Assembly (NCBI GenBank): GCA_003554375.1
Contig: PWGF01000162.1
Location: forward strand, 1 to 9,269
Length of the DNA stretch: 9,269 bases
Origin: Spirochaetaceae bacterium
GTDB taxonomy: Bacteria; Spirochaetota; Spirochaetia; DSM-27196; SKKC01
Direction: 5' to 3'
The notes under the pieces were generated by a model that searched no databases, had not been told where the DNA came from, and was given only the letters and a program-made list of their open reading frames with translations. Shown piece by piece: positions 1 to 6,591 of the stretch; within the stretch, counting starts at the first letter, position 1; every line of letters begins with the position of its first letter. Made by a program: the position numbers and the translations under genes.

Positions 1-944
1 CCCGCATCCTCCAGCAGCTCGCCGGCGGTGCGCTCGTCCGGAAAGGTAACCGAATACTCGGCGTCGAAAAGCCTCCCGCTCTCGCGGAACCGCCGGCTCG
101 CCTCGAGATGCTCGACCTCGGCACTCGTCAACCCCGCCTCTTTCTCCCACAGCTCCTCGACGGCGCGGTCTCCTCTCTCGACGAGCTGTTCCATGACGCT
201 CACGCGGTTCTGGTACAGCCGGACGGCCGCGGCGGTGCGCTCGAGCTCGATCTGCTCGCGAAGGAGATCGAACCACGCTCGCACCAGTTCCTCCACGAGC
301 CGGCCGGTATCTCTGCGATACTCGGCGCCGGCGGTTTCGAGGGCGCGCTCACGGTGTAGTCCATCCAGACGCATTGTGGTTCCCGTGTGCGCCCAGAGCG
401 GGAACCGAACCGTACCGGAAGCCGAAAGATCGTGCCGGAACCCGGCCTGCGGCGCCTCCACGCCGGCCGGCGGCAACGGATCGGCCGGATCCGCGTCCTC
501 GTTCTCTCGGTGCGCCTCGTACCGAAGGGCCGGCGCTACGTTGATGTCGAACGTTCCTTGGCCCGGTAAGGTTCTGCGCGCACCCACAGAGCCGGCCACC
601 TCGTGCCGGTCGTCGTACGGAATGCTGGTCGTGTAGCCCGGCTGAGCGTTGAGGTAGAAATCCCAGCCGGACTCCACGCGCAAGAACGACGCCTCACGGC
701 GGGCCACGCCGTGCTCGAGGCGAAGCTCCCCGGCACGCCGGGATCTCGCGAGCATCTCGCTTACCGCTGAGGCAAGGAGACCGGGGCGTAAGCTCTCGAC
801 GGCTCCGCCATCCGGCGGGTCCCCGCCGGCGGCCGTTGCGCGAGGCGGACAAGCACACGTGACGATCACCAGGAGCAAGCAGAGCGGTATTCGGAGAGTG
901 GGGCGTCGCCGGTGGGGGTGTTCGGGGCGCGGGGAGAGGGTCAT
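1..944 (-). CDS. TolC-like outer-membrane efflux protein, N-terminal part (gene runs off the window)
   Basis: Reading the minus strand from ATG at 944 gives 314 codons without a stop up to the window edge, so the C-terminal part lies outside. Residues about 19-31 form a hydrophobic signal core (IPLCLLLVIVTC), followed by a plausible signal peptidase I region near ATA-AG; the cysteines do not fit a good lipobox. Residues about 80-185 alternate like outer-membrane beta strands (YLNAQPGY, FDINVAPALRYE, SASGTVRFPLW). Residues about 189-295 are long charged helices (LVEELVRAWFDLLREQIELE, then VSVMEQLVERGDRAVEEL), the layout of the first OEP/TolC repeat. The ATG overlaps the stop of the HlyD gene as ATGA, which indicates coupling and a role as the outer-membrane duct of this type I exporter. 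Family assignment rests on architecture and context, since overall similarity of TolC proteins is low. Confidence 0.85.
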   Translation of the reverse strand, partial: MTLSPRPEHPHRRRPTLRIPLCLLLVIVTCACPPRATAAGGDPPDGGAVESLRPGLLASAVSEMLARSRRAGELRLEHGVARREASFLRVESGWDFYLNAQPGYTTSIPYDDRHEVAGSVGARRTLPGQGTFDINVAPALRYEAHRENEDADPADPLPPAGVEAPQAGFRHDLSASGTVRFPLWAHTGTTMRLDGLHRERALETAGAEYRRDTGRLVEELVRAWFDLLREQIELERTAAAVRLYQNRVSVMEQLVERGDRAVEELWEKEAGLTSAEVEHLEASRRFRESGRLFDAEYSVTFPDERTAGELLEDA

Positions 945-2086
945 AGAATGAAGTCCAGCTTCTCGAGGAGATACCGGTAGACCGGCAGGCTGCGCGTTAT
1001 GATGCGGGCCTCAGCGGTCATGCCGGGGCGCAGGGGGTAGCGGGTACCCTCCCGGTCGGTAAGATAGCTCTGTTCCAGCACGCCGCGGATCTCGTACGCG
1101 CGCTCGGCATCGGCGTCCTCAGACTCCATCGGGACGTATACCACCCGGCCGCGGAGCGAGCCGTACTCGGCCACGGAAAAGGCGGAGAACCTCAGCACGA
1201 GCTCCTGGCCGACCCGGACCTCGCCCGCCTCGCGCTCGGGAACGAGCACCAAGAGCCGGAATCCCGCCGCTGATTCGGGGACTACGCGCGCCGGGCTCTC
1301 GCCTGCCGAGAGGTATTCGCCGGCGGACAGGTCGCGGCGAAACTCCACCCGTCCCGAAATCGGCGCGGTGATCCGCGATTCCCGCAGCCGTTGCCGCGCG
1401 GCTACCTCGGCCTCACGGATCTGCGCGAGCTGATTCTCTATGGAGCGCAGGCGTTCTCTGATGTCCGCCTTCCCCGTGGGGAGGAATCGCCGCGCGCCGA
1501 GATCGGCGGCCTCGTAGTCGGAACGTAGCTCCTCGAGCTCCGCCCCGCGCTGCGCGCTCTCCGGCCGGTCCCGTGCCCGTTCCCACCGTCTGCGGACGGC
1601 TTCCCGTTCCACCTCGAGCCGGCTCTGCTCGAGCAACAGCGCCTCGGCCCGCCAGTGGGCGAACGAATCAGGGTTCCCCGGCGGCACGGCACCGCTTTCC
1701 AGACTCGCGAGAACCAGCTCGAGCTCCCGTTGTTCCTCGTGAAGCGAACCGAGCCTGCTCTCAAGCGATTCGAGCTCCGCTTCGACTACGCCGGTGTCGA
1801 TCTCCCACAACAGATCGCCGGCTTCCACCTCTTCGCCGTGAGAGACCGGCCGCCGATGGACGCGGCCGGCCCGTTCGTTGCGAACCTCGACGATCTCGCC
1901 GGCCGGGCGAAGAATCGCGTGGCCCCGCGCCCATTCGTCTATCGAGGCGAACACCGTCCATCCGGCCGTTACGGCGAGAACGATCGCCAGTGCCCAGAGA
2001 AACCTCGTTCCGTGGCGACTCGTCTTGAGCGCGAAGAACGGCGCCGAGGCCTGTACGTCGCGTAGGGAGAAATCGTGGTGACTCAT
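941..2086 (-). CDS. HlyD/CvaA-family periplasmic adaptor (membrane fusion protein)
   Basis: This 381-aa protein would bridge the inner-membrane ABC exporter to the TolC-type duct. The N-terminus is cytoplasmic (MSHHDFSLRDVQ), then one membrane helix at about residues 28-49 (RFLWALAIVLAVTAGWTVFA). The first half of the lipoyl-like domain follows at about 73-96 (GRVHRRPVSHGEEVEAGDLL). A long Glu/Arg-rich coiled-coil hairpin spans about 98-250, and the second lipoyl half carries the family signature ITAPISGRVEF near 255. The C-terminus has the usual LRPGMTAEARI motif. I chose ATG at 2086 because it overlaps the upstream ABC gene's stop as ATGA and starts just before the membrane helix; the same frame stays open much further upstream, but only as antisense to the ABC gene. 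Length is typical of adaptors for C39-type peptide exporters. Confidence 0.95.
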   Translation of the reverse strand: MSHHDFSLRDVQASAPFFALKTSRHGTRFLWALAIVLAVTAGWTVFASIDEWARGHAILRPAGEIVEVRNERAGRVHRRPVSHGEEVEAGDLLWEIDTGVVEAELESLESRLGSLHEEQRELELVLASLESGAVPPGNPDSFAHWRAEALLLEQSRLEVEREAVRRRWERARDRPESAQRGAELEELRSDYEAADLGARRFLPTGKADIRERLRSIENQLAQIREAEVAARQRLRESRITAPISGRVEFRRDLSAGEYLSAGESPARVVPESAAGFRLLVLVPEREAGEVRVGQELVLRFSAFSVAEYGSLRGRVVYVPMESEDADAERAYEIRGVLEQSYLTDREGTRYPLRPGMTAEARIITRSLPVYRYLLEKLDFIL

Positions 2087-4230
2087 ACCGCGAACCGCTC
2101 CCAGAGTGAGGCGTAGATCCCCGAATGCGCCTTCAGCTCGCCGTGCGTGCCGCACTCCGCCACGGTCCCGTTGTCCATGACTACGATCCGGTCGCAGGCG
2201 GTCACGCTCGAGAGCCGGTGCGCCACGATGATGGTGGTAATCCCGTCGTCTTGGAGCGACCGGATGGAGTCGATGATCTCTCCTTCGGTGACGGTGTCGA
2301 GGTCGCTCGTCGCCTCGTCGAAGATGATAATATCGGGTCTGCCGAGGAGCGACCGCGCGATGGCAAGGCGTTGGCGCTCGCCTCCCGAAAGACTCCGGCC
2401 CCCCTCCGACAGCACCGTTTCGTAGCGCTCGGGCATCGCGTGGACGAACTCGTGCGCGTGCGCCCGCTTCGCGGCGTTCAGGATCTCCTCGAAGCCTGCG
2501 CCGGGACGGCCCAGCGCGATGTTCTCCCTGATCGATCCGTTGAAGAGGAACACATTCTGGCTGACGTATCCGATGCGCTCGCGCATGTGCCGCAGATCCA
2601 TATCGCGCAGGTCGGTCCCGCCTATCTCGATGGTACCGCCCTCGGGCGCGTAGAACCCGAGGAGCAGCTTGACGATCGTCGATTTCCCGCTCCCGCTCTT
2701 CCCGACGAACCCGGCCGACGAGCCGGCCGGTACGTCGAACGAGATGTCCTCCAGAACGCGCCGCCTGCTGCCGTAGCGAAAGGAGACGTTCCGGAACGCG
2801 ACCTTCCCGCGCAGGGGTTCCGGTTGCAGCAACGCCCTCGTGGCGCTCTGTTCGTCCTCCAGATCGAGGATCTCTCCGACCCGCCGGGCCGCGACGAACG
2901 CCTCCTGCAGGCTCGGCTGGAGGTTGATGAGCTCCTGGAGCGGGTTCAGGAAGTAACCGAGCATCGCGTTGAACGCGACGAGTTGGCCGAGCGAGGCCGT
3001 TCCGCCGAGGATCATCACGCTTCCGATCCAGAAGAGGATGTTCGAGCCCCAGCCGTCGATGAGGCTTACCAGCAGCCCTTGCCAGTTCCCCAGCACGCCG
3101 GCGCGATACCCGGGCCAGTGGTAATCCATCATTCTCCGCTCGTTCTGGTGGAACGTCTGCTCTTCGGCGTTGTGCGCCTTCACCGTAGCGATTCCCTGGA
3201 CGCTCTCCACCAGCAAAGCGTGGCTGTCGGCTCGTCCGCCCAGGATTCGCTGATACCGGCGCCGAAACGTCGGCGCGAAGCCCCAGACCACGGCCGCCGA
3301 TATCGGCACGAACGCCAGCGCCACCAGGAAGAGCCGGAAGCTCTGGAGCGCGAGCGCAACACCGATCGCTACGACCATGATCAGATCGAAGAATACGGCG
3401 AACGACGCCGACGAGAGCGCGTCTCGGATCTGGCGCGTGTCCCACAAGCGAGCGAGCACTTCACCGCTCTTGCGCAGGTCGAAGAACGACAGCGGCAAAC
3501 GGATGATGTGGCGCAAGAGCGCGAGCGTGATCGATAGGTCCACCTTCATGCTGAACGCAAGCAGCATCTGCCCGCGGACAAACCCGAGGACGGCCGTGAG
3601 GAGGGTGATTATCACTACTCCGAGAGAAATTGCGTGCAGCGTGAGGCGGGATTCGCTGAACAGAACCTCGTCGATCAGGAACCGGAAATACATAGCGGAG
3701 GCGATGCCGAATATCGTGATGATGACCGACGCGATGACCGTGCGCGCGATGGTGCCGACATGCGGCTTGAGCACCGGCAGGAACCGTCGCAGCGTGTTGG
3801 ACGCCTCCTCCACTTCGGCGAACCCGGAGCCCGGGGCAAGAAACACCGCGTAGCCGGTCCACTGTTCCAGAAAGGCCGCTAGGCGTTCTCTCCGTCTTCC
3901 CTCGGCAGGGTCCGCTACCGATACCGAGCGCTTGCCGACGCGGTAGACAACGACGAAGTGCCACGCTCCCTCCCGGTTCACGTGTGCGATGAAAGGCACC
4001 GGCAGCTCGGGGGTAAGCGCGCTGGCTGTTCCCTTCAACACCCGCGCGTCAAGGCCGATCGACGAGGCACAGCGCCGGATTCCCTCGAGCGTCGTGCCCT
4101 CGCGGTCGGTCCCGGCGCGGTAGCGCAGCTCGGCAAGCGACGTCCGCTTCCCCAGCGCCGCGGCTACCATCGCCACGCACGCCGCCGCGCAATCGGAGGA
4201 GTCGTTCTGTCGGATCACCGGTGGTCGCAT
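2083..4230 (-). CDS. Peptidase-containing ABC exporter (C39 peptidase, six-helix membrane domain, ATPase)
   Basis: This 715-aa protein is a bacteriocin/microcin-type exporter that cleaves double-glycine leaders while moving the peptide out of the cytoplasm. The N-terminal C39 domain has the full active site: Q8 (oxyanion), C14 in RQNDSSDCAAAC, H91 in WHFVVVY and D107 in VADPAEG. The residue after the cysteine is Ala where Gly is common. The membrane domain follows (e.g. ARTVIASVIITIFGIASAMY, then helices to about residue 430). The ATPase has Walker A GKSGSGKST near 510, signature LSGGERQRLAIARSL near 612, Walker B IIIFDEATSDLD near 635 and the H-loop VAHRLSSV near 669. ATG at 4230 puts the C39 motif at the normal distance from the N-terminus and has GGAG 9 nt upstream. 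The open frame to 4371 runs through non-coding repeats. It is first in an operon with the adaptor and TolC genes, divergent from the double-glycine peptide gene. Confidence 0.97.
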   Translation of the reverse strand: MRPPVIRQNDSSDCAAACVAMVAAALGKRTSLAELRYRAGTDREGTTLEGIRRCASSIGLDARVLKGTASALTPELPVPFIAHVNREGAWHFVVVYRVGKRSVSVADPAEGRRRERLAAFLEQWTGYAVFLAPGSGFAEVEEASNTLRRFLPVLKPHVGTIARTVIASVIITIFGIASAMYFRFLIDEVLFSESRLTLHAISLGVVIITLLTAVLGFVRGQMLLAFSMKVDLSITLALLRHIIRLPLSFFDLRKSGEVLARLWDTRQIRDALSSASFAVFFDLIMVVAIGVALALQSFRLFLVALAFVPISAAVVWGFAPTFRRRYQRILGGRADSHALLVESVQGIATVKAHNAEEQTFHQNERRMMDYHWPGYRAGVLGNWQGLLVSLIDGWGSNILFWIGSVMILGGTASLGQLVAFNAMLGYFLNPLQELINLQPSLQEAFVAARRVGEILDLEDEQSATRALLQPEPLRGKVAFRNVSFRYGSRRRVLEDISFDVPAGSSAGFVGKSGSGKSTIVKLLLGFYAPEGGTIEIGGTDLRDMDLRHMRERIGYVSQNVFLFNGSIRENIALGRPGAGFEEILNAAKRAHAHEFVHAMPERYETVLSEGGRSLSGGERQRLAIARSLLGRPDIIIFDEATSDLDTVTEGEIIDSIRSLQDDGITTIIVAHRLSSVTACDRIVVMDNGTVAECGTHGELKAHSGIYASLWERFAV

Positions 4231-4284
4231 GGTGCGTCGCTCCAAACCTCGCACCAAGGTTACCGCGTGTGCGTCGCTCCTGGG

Positions 4285-4466
4285 TATCCCCCGATCGGGG
4301 GACAGCGCGGCGCGCCACGAGGCGGTTTTACCCGCCGATGTCATCCGATTGGGGGACAGCGACACCCGCAACGAGCCGGTTTCCGCCCAGATGTCATCCG
4401 ATTGCGGGACACAGGAGCGGATTCATGCAAGGAATCCGGCCTCGCATGTCATCCGATTGGGGGACT
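4285..4466. repeat. Array of four imperfect 20-bp palindromes in a degenerate ~54-bp tandem repeat
   Basis: Copies lie at 4285-4304, 4339-4358, 4392-4411 and 4447-4466. Copy 2 reads TGTCATCCGATTGGGGGACA; copy 3 differs by one base (GCGGG for GGGGG), copy 4 by its last base, and copy 1 matches at 16 of 20 positions with a perfect inner palindrome TCCCCCGATCGGGGGA. Each copy is a near-palindrome of form TGTC..CC.AT.GG..GACA. Aligned on the GGGGGAC end, copies are 54, 53 and 55 bp apart. The spacer between copies 1 and 2 resembles that between 2 and 3 (ACGAG-CGGTTT-CCGCCC), so the repeating unit is about 54 bp. Possible roles are operators for a dimeric regulator of both divergent transcripts, or multiple transposase-binding sites at an old IS end (IS21-family ends are built this way). 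No regulator or transposase gene is in the window. Confidence 0.85.
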
Positions 4467-4493
4467 GACACGGGAGTGGACCGGGTGTAGCAT
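4465..4493 (+). promoter_or_regulatory. Candidate sigma70-type promoter for the peptide gene
   Basis: CTGACA (4465-4470, five of six matches to the -35 consensus) is followed after exactly 17 bp by TAGCAT (4488-4493, four of six matches to the -10 consensus). Transcription would start near 4500 and give a leader of about 68 nt before the ATG at 4568. The fourth palindrome copy ends at 4466, touching the -35 box, so a protein bound there would be positioned to control this promoter. This is a consensus match only. Confidence 0.35.
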
Positions 4494-4567
4494 TCTGGAC
4501 AGTCCATCTTGCCGGGGCGGCCGACCGGCGAGAGAGGACAGCAAACCGTAGAGCAAGGAGGCGTCTT

Positions 4568-4786
4568 ATGGCGCAAGTGATGGGTCAGATGGCATTGCAG
4601 AGGGCGGGATTCGATGGGTTTCGTCCTGCGGACGACGATGAGCTATACTGTGTCGAAGGAGGCGGTAAGGTAATAGCGTGTCTCATCCTAGCAGATCGGA
4701 TCACTTACTGGGCTACTGGCAATTCTCCGATCAGAGAGGGTGTTAAGCAGGTGAAGAGCGGCGTCAGAAGGGTCCTGAATCGCTGA
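4568..4786 (+). CDS. Double-glycine leader peptide precursor (putative class II microcin-like or signalling peptide)
   Basis: This 72-aa protein is the likely substrate of the divergent C39 exporter. Residues 1-32 fit a double-glycine leader: in DDDELYCVEGG, counting back from G32, E is at -8, L at -7, V at -4, G at -2 and -1, the consensus recognised by C39 peptidases and close to the colicin V leader end (ELDSVSGG). Cleavage after G32 would release a 40-residue peptide starting GKVIACLILADRITYWATGN. It has a hydrophobic N-terminal part and a basic C-terminus (EGVKQVKSGVRRVLNR), about eight Lys/Arg against two acidic residues, and one cysteine (C38), so no intramolecular disulfide is possible. 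The start is well supported: AAGGAGG at 4555-4561, 6 nt before ATG. I do not recognise the mature sequence. A toxin, a pheromone or another secreted small peptide are all possible; one GG after G32 (G33) could shift cleavage by one residue. Confidence 0.78.
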   Translation: MAQVMGQMALQRAGFDGFRPADDDELYCVEGGGKVIACLILADRITYWATGNSPIREGVKQVKSGVRRVLNR

Positions 4787-4816
4787 ACGCCATACACTCT
4801 CGAAGCGAGACGTTTC

Positions 4817-4857
4817 GATTGCCTATCGGCGGGTGAGGCCTGTCGATAGGCACAATC
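4817..4857 (+). other. Long imperfect hairpin between peptide gene and metalloprotease gene
   Basis: GATTG-CCTATCG (4817-4828) pairs with CGATAGG-CA-CAATC (4844-4857), giving 12 base pairs interrupted by a 2-nt bulge, with a 15-nt loop. No T-run follows, so it is not a standard intrinsic terminator. It lies 30 nt after the peptide stop and 37 nt before the next start. It could protect the peptide mRNA from 3' decay, mark a processing site, or attenuate read-through so that the peptide is made in excess. Confidence 0.5.
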
Positions 4858-4894
4858 GGCACTTGTTGGACGAGTTGCAACAGGAGACCAAACC

Positions 4895-5608
4895 ATGGAA
4901 CTGTTTGTCGGCGTAACGAGGAAGAGGTGTGTAGCGGCGTTTGTAATCGCCTTCCTTCTGTACGCGGCGACGTTTGTGCTGTTCCCTCGCTCAGTCCTAC
5001 CGGACTCGGTCTTGCAGGTGTTCTATATTGGGACAATGCTCGTGATCTTGCTCCACGAGGCGGTTCACGCCGCTGCCGCGCTAGCGAAGGGCGTTCCTGC
5101 CCGAGATGTCTTTGTGGAATTCCGGCTTGAGCGTGCGGTGGCGTCGTGCGAGGTCGCCGCGAACGTAAGACGTAACGATATATTGTTCATAACGATCGCG
5201 CCGCTTCTCGTGATTGGAGTGCTCGGTATAGGAGCGTACTCCATCACACGGAATTACGTCTTCCTGGCGCCGGCTTGGGTGAACGTTTCGTTTTCGACCT
5301 TCGATGTCCTAGGCTTCCTGGATTGCCTGAGGATGCCGCGGCATACGGTCTTCGAAGAGACGAGAGACATTCAGGTGCCGGCCGGCTTCTCCACGACACT
5401 CGGCGCCATGCGTCTTGCAAACCTTCGGGAGAAAGACGTCTCCTCGCTGCGGCTACGGTTTTTCAAGCTCATCGAGGCGACCGAGGTGGAGTATCTTGTC
5501 CGGCACGAGAAGAAGAGGCCGCACCTCAGATTCAGTGTCTTCAGTGCCATCCTGTATGCGGTTACTGCAGGAGAGATCGTCTTTCTCGTATTCGGCCGAT
5601 TCCAGTAG
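4895..5608 (+). CDS. DUF3267/M50-like membrane zinc metalloprotease
   Basis: This 237-aa membrane protein has helices at about 12-30 and 37-53, with the zinc-binding HEAVH motif at 54-58 at the end of the second helix, as in DUF3267 and site-2-protease-like proteins. A further helix with the APLLVIGVLGIG segment spans about 96-114. The segment NVSFSTFDVLGFLDCLRMP (130-148) holds the conserved Asp (D137 or D143) expected as third zinc ligand. A last helix is near the C-terminus (SAILYAVTAGEIVFLVFG). Start: AGGAG at 4882-4886, 8 nt before ATG. It follows the double-glycine peptide gene by 108 nt on the same strand, so a shared transcript is likely. Inferred roles are peptide processing, self-protection or regulated proteolysis; none is proven by sequence. 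Many DUF3267 members have no tested activity. Confidence 0.85.
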   Translation: MELFVGVTRKRCVAAFVIAFLLYAATFVLFPRSVLPDSVLQVFYIGTMLVILLHEAVHAAAALAKGVPARDVFVEFRLERAVASCEVAANVRRNDILFITIAPLLVIGVLGIGAYSITRNYVFLAPAWVNVSFSTFDVLGFLDCLRMPRHTVFEETRDIQVPAGFSTTLGAMRLANLREKDVSSLRLRFFKLIEATEVEYLVRHEKKRPHLRFSVFSAILYAVTAGEIVFLVFGRFQ

Positions 5609-5810
5609 CGATAGGGAGCGGATGAACTGCGTGCATCATACGTCAGGACACGCGAATAACGCACGCGTGTCGGAGCAATTCATCCTGCAACGGAAGCTTA
5701 GTTGGCAGATGAGGGGATAGAATGCCGATCAGAGGCCCGAAAGGAGCACAATCATTGATTGGGTGTTCAGGAATACGCGCGGTCCGGAATGCCGAGCGAG
5801 GAGCCGCAGA

Positions 5811-5918
5811 TTGGGGGTGAAGGGGCTCACGACCGAAGAAGCTGTTGCCGGAGTCGTCGGTACCGCTGCCGGCGTTATCACCATTGCTCAGGCTTGTCGG
5901 AGGTGCCGGAGCGACTAG
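5811..5918 (+). CDS. Possible small hydrophobic peptide (35 aa), start uncertain
   Basis: In this frame the product ends LTTEEAVAGVVGTAAGVITI then AQACRRCRSD and a TAG stop: a glycine/alanine/valine-rich segment with G-VV-G-TAA-G spacing and a short Cys/Arg tail. That resembles the helix-packing parts of small bacteriocins or a single membrane-inserting helix. The other two frames here give Arg/Cys- or Pro/Leu-rich strings that look non-coding. TTG at 5811 lies 7 nt after GAGGAG (5798-5803); GTG at 5817 or 5763 are alternatives. The G5 run at 5813-5817 could hide a frameshift joining it to the frame starting at ATG 5722. No double-glycine leader is in frame. Treat as a hypothesis only. Confidence 0.22.
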   Translation: MGVKGLTTEEAVAGVVGTAAGVITIAQACRRCRSD

Positions 5919-5931
5919 GCGTCAACTTCCC

Positions 5932-5950
5932 GGGGGCGCGTAGCGCCCTC
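5932..5950 (+). other. Short GC-rich hairpin upstream of membrane protein gene
   Basis: GGGGGCGC (5932-5939) pairs with GCGCCCTC (5943-5950) around the triloop GTA, with one G-U pair. It ends 20 nt before the ATG at 5971 and is not followed by a T-run. It could hinder ribosome entry at the next gene, which also lacks a clear Shine-Dalgarno, or be an incidental GC-rich structure. Confidence 0.35.
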
Positions 5951-5970
5951 GGCTATCCACGTTGGACGAT

Positions 5971-6591
5971 ATGACTGTTGCACTGGCGGCACTCGTCGCA
6001 TCCCACATAGGCATGCTCGCGTTCTACTCGGCACGTTTCTTCTCGACCACCGGGAAGGAGCTGGGCGCATTAGCGATCATCACGGCATTTGGCGTTGTCG
6101 TTCAATCGGTCGCAATTGTGAGCTTGCCTCTGAATGAAGCTGTTTGGGCCACTGAAGCTGACTGGGTCATAGAGCCGGTGCTCGGATTCTACCGCTATGC
6201 GAACGACGTGAGCTTTCTCTTTGCTGTCCTGTACCACCTTTTTGGGGTTTCCGTAGGTTGGTTCTTTAGCGTCTTGGATACGTGGCCTTCAGTGTTTGCG
6301 GCGCACACGGGTTCTTTCTTGGTTTTCTGGGTGGTATTGACGTTGGGATCGCATACGAGGAGAGAAAAGACCAAAATCCTAGGGCTCGTAGGTGTTATGT
6401 TTGCGACCGACTCGTTGACCCGCATTATCCACGGGACGATGTACGCTCATGATTTCATCTACCTCTCCATCGGTCCCGTCGCACTTATCGCCGACATGAG
6501 GGACTTAGCATTGATCGCAGCCATCTTCTGCTTCCTAAGAGGGCTCGTGCGCCACATGAAGAAGCAGACACGTGAAATGGAGGTCGTTTAG
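5971..6591 (+). CDS. Unrecognised multi-pass membrane protein
   Basis: This 206-aa protein is dominated by about six hydrophobic helices: near 1-22 (VALAALVASHIGMLAFYSAR), 32-54 (ALAIITAFGVVVQSVAIVSL), 80-103 (SFLFAVLYHLFGVSVGWFF), 110-128 (AHTGSFLVFWVVLTLG), 138-155 (ILGLVGVMFATDSL) and 174-194 (LALIAAIFCFLRGLV). A charged cytoplasmic tail (RHMKKQTREMEVV) ends it. Histidines occur in helices 1, 3 and 4, but I see no known catalytic or heme-binding pattern. ATG 5971 is preferred; TTG at 5962 is in frame and would add three residues. Neither has a clear ribosome site. It lies between two membrane protease-like genes on the same strand in a bacteriocin-type locus, so an immunity or accessory role is conceivable but unproven. 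Confidence 0.72.
   Translation: MTVALAALVASHIGMLAFYSARFFSTTGKELGALAIITAFGVVVQSVAIVSLPLNEAVWATEADWVIEPVLGFYRYANDVSFLFAVLYHLFGVSVGWFFSVLDTWPSVFAAHTGSFLVFWVVLTLGSHTRREKTKILGLVGVMFATDSLTRIIHGTMYAHDFIYLSIGPVALIADMRDLALIAAIFCFLRGLVRHMKKQTREMEVV

Larger units (their letters stand above)
4231..4567. promoter_or_regulatory. Divergent intergenic control region between exporter operon and peptide gene
   Basis: These 337 bp separate the start of the C39 exporter (leftward) from the start of the double-glycine peptide gene (rightward). They hold the four-copy palindromic repeat array (4285-4466), one candidate rightward promoter (4465-4493) and the roughly 70-nt leader of the peptide gene. I see no convincing promoter for the leftward operon; its Shine-Dalgarno (GGAG, 9 nt before ATG 4230) is present. 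Open frames crossing this stretch translate the repeats and look non-coding. Confidence 0.6.
5609..5970. other. 362-bp gap without a confidently supported gene
   Basis: This stretch separates the metalloprotease gene from the next membrane protein gene. Short open frames start at ATG 5622 (32 codons) and ATG 5722 (32 codons, 1 nt after the previous stop), but their products (MNCVHHTSGHAN..., MPIRGPKGAQSL...) have low-complexity coding character and no recognisable motif. The most protein-like segment is the frame ending at 5918, listed separately. A GC-rich hairpin lies at 5932-5950. I see no RNA gene. Confidence 0.5.

Noticed and set aside
2087..3445. Upstream extension of the HlyD frame to a 834-residue protein
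   Set aside because: The added part is antisense-frame translation of the ABC exporter on the same strand, Arg/Pro-rich, and the ATGA overlap marks the true start at 2086.
2125..3537. 470-codon plus-strand open frame opposite the ABC exporter
   Set aside because: It is a shadow of a G/C-ending gene on the other strand, with no motif and implausible composition.
4231..4371. In-frame 47-residue N-terminal extension of the C39 exporter
   Set aside because: It runs through the palindromic repeat array, has no ribosome site, and would push the C39 cysteine far from its usual distance from the N-terminus.
4285..4466. CRISPR array
   Set aside because: The repeats are imperfect palindromes with spacers that are themselves related, only four copies, and no cas genes are present.
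5622..5720. 32-codon frame after the metalloprotease gene
   Set aside because: A Shine-Dalgarno-like GGGAG sits too close to the ATG, and the product (MNCVHHTSGHANNARVSEQF...) has no motif, helix or leader.
5932..5950. Rho-independent terminator upstream of the six-helix protein gene
   Set aside because: The stem is strong, but no T-run follows, so only a plain hairpin is reported.
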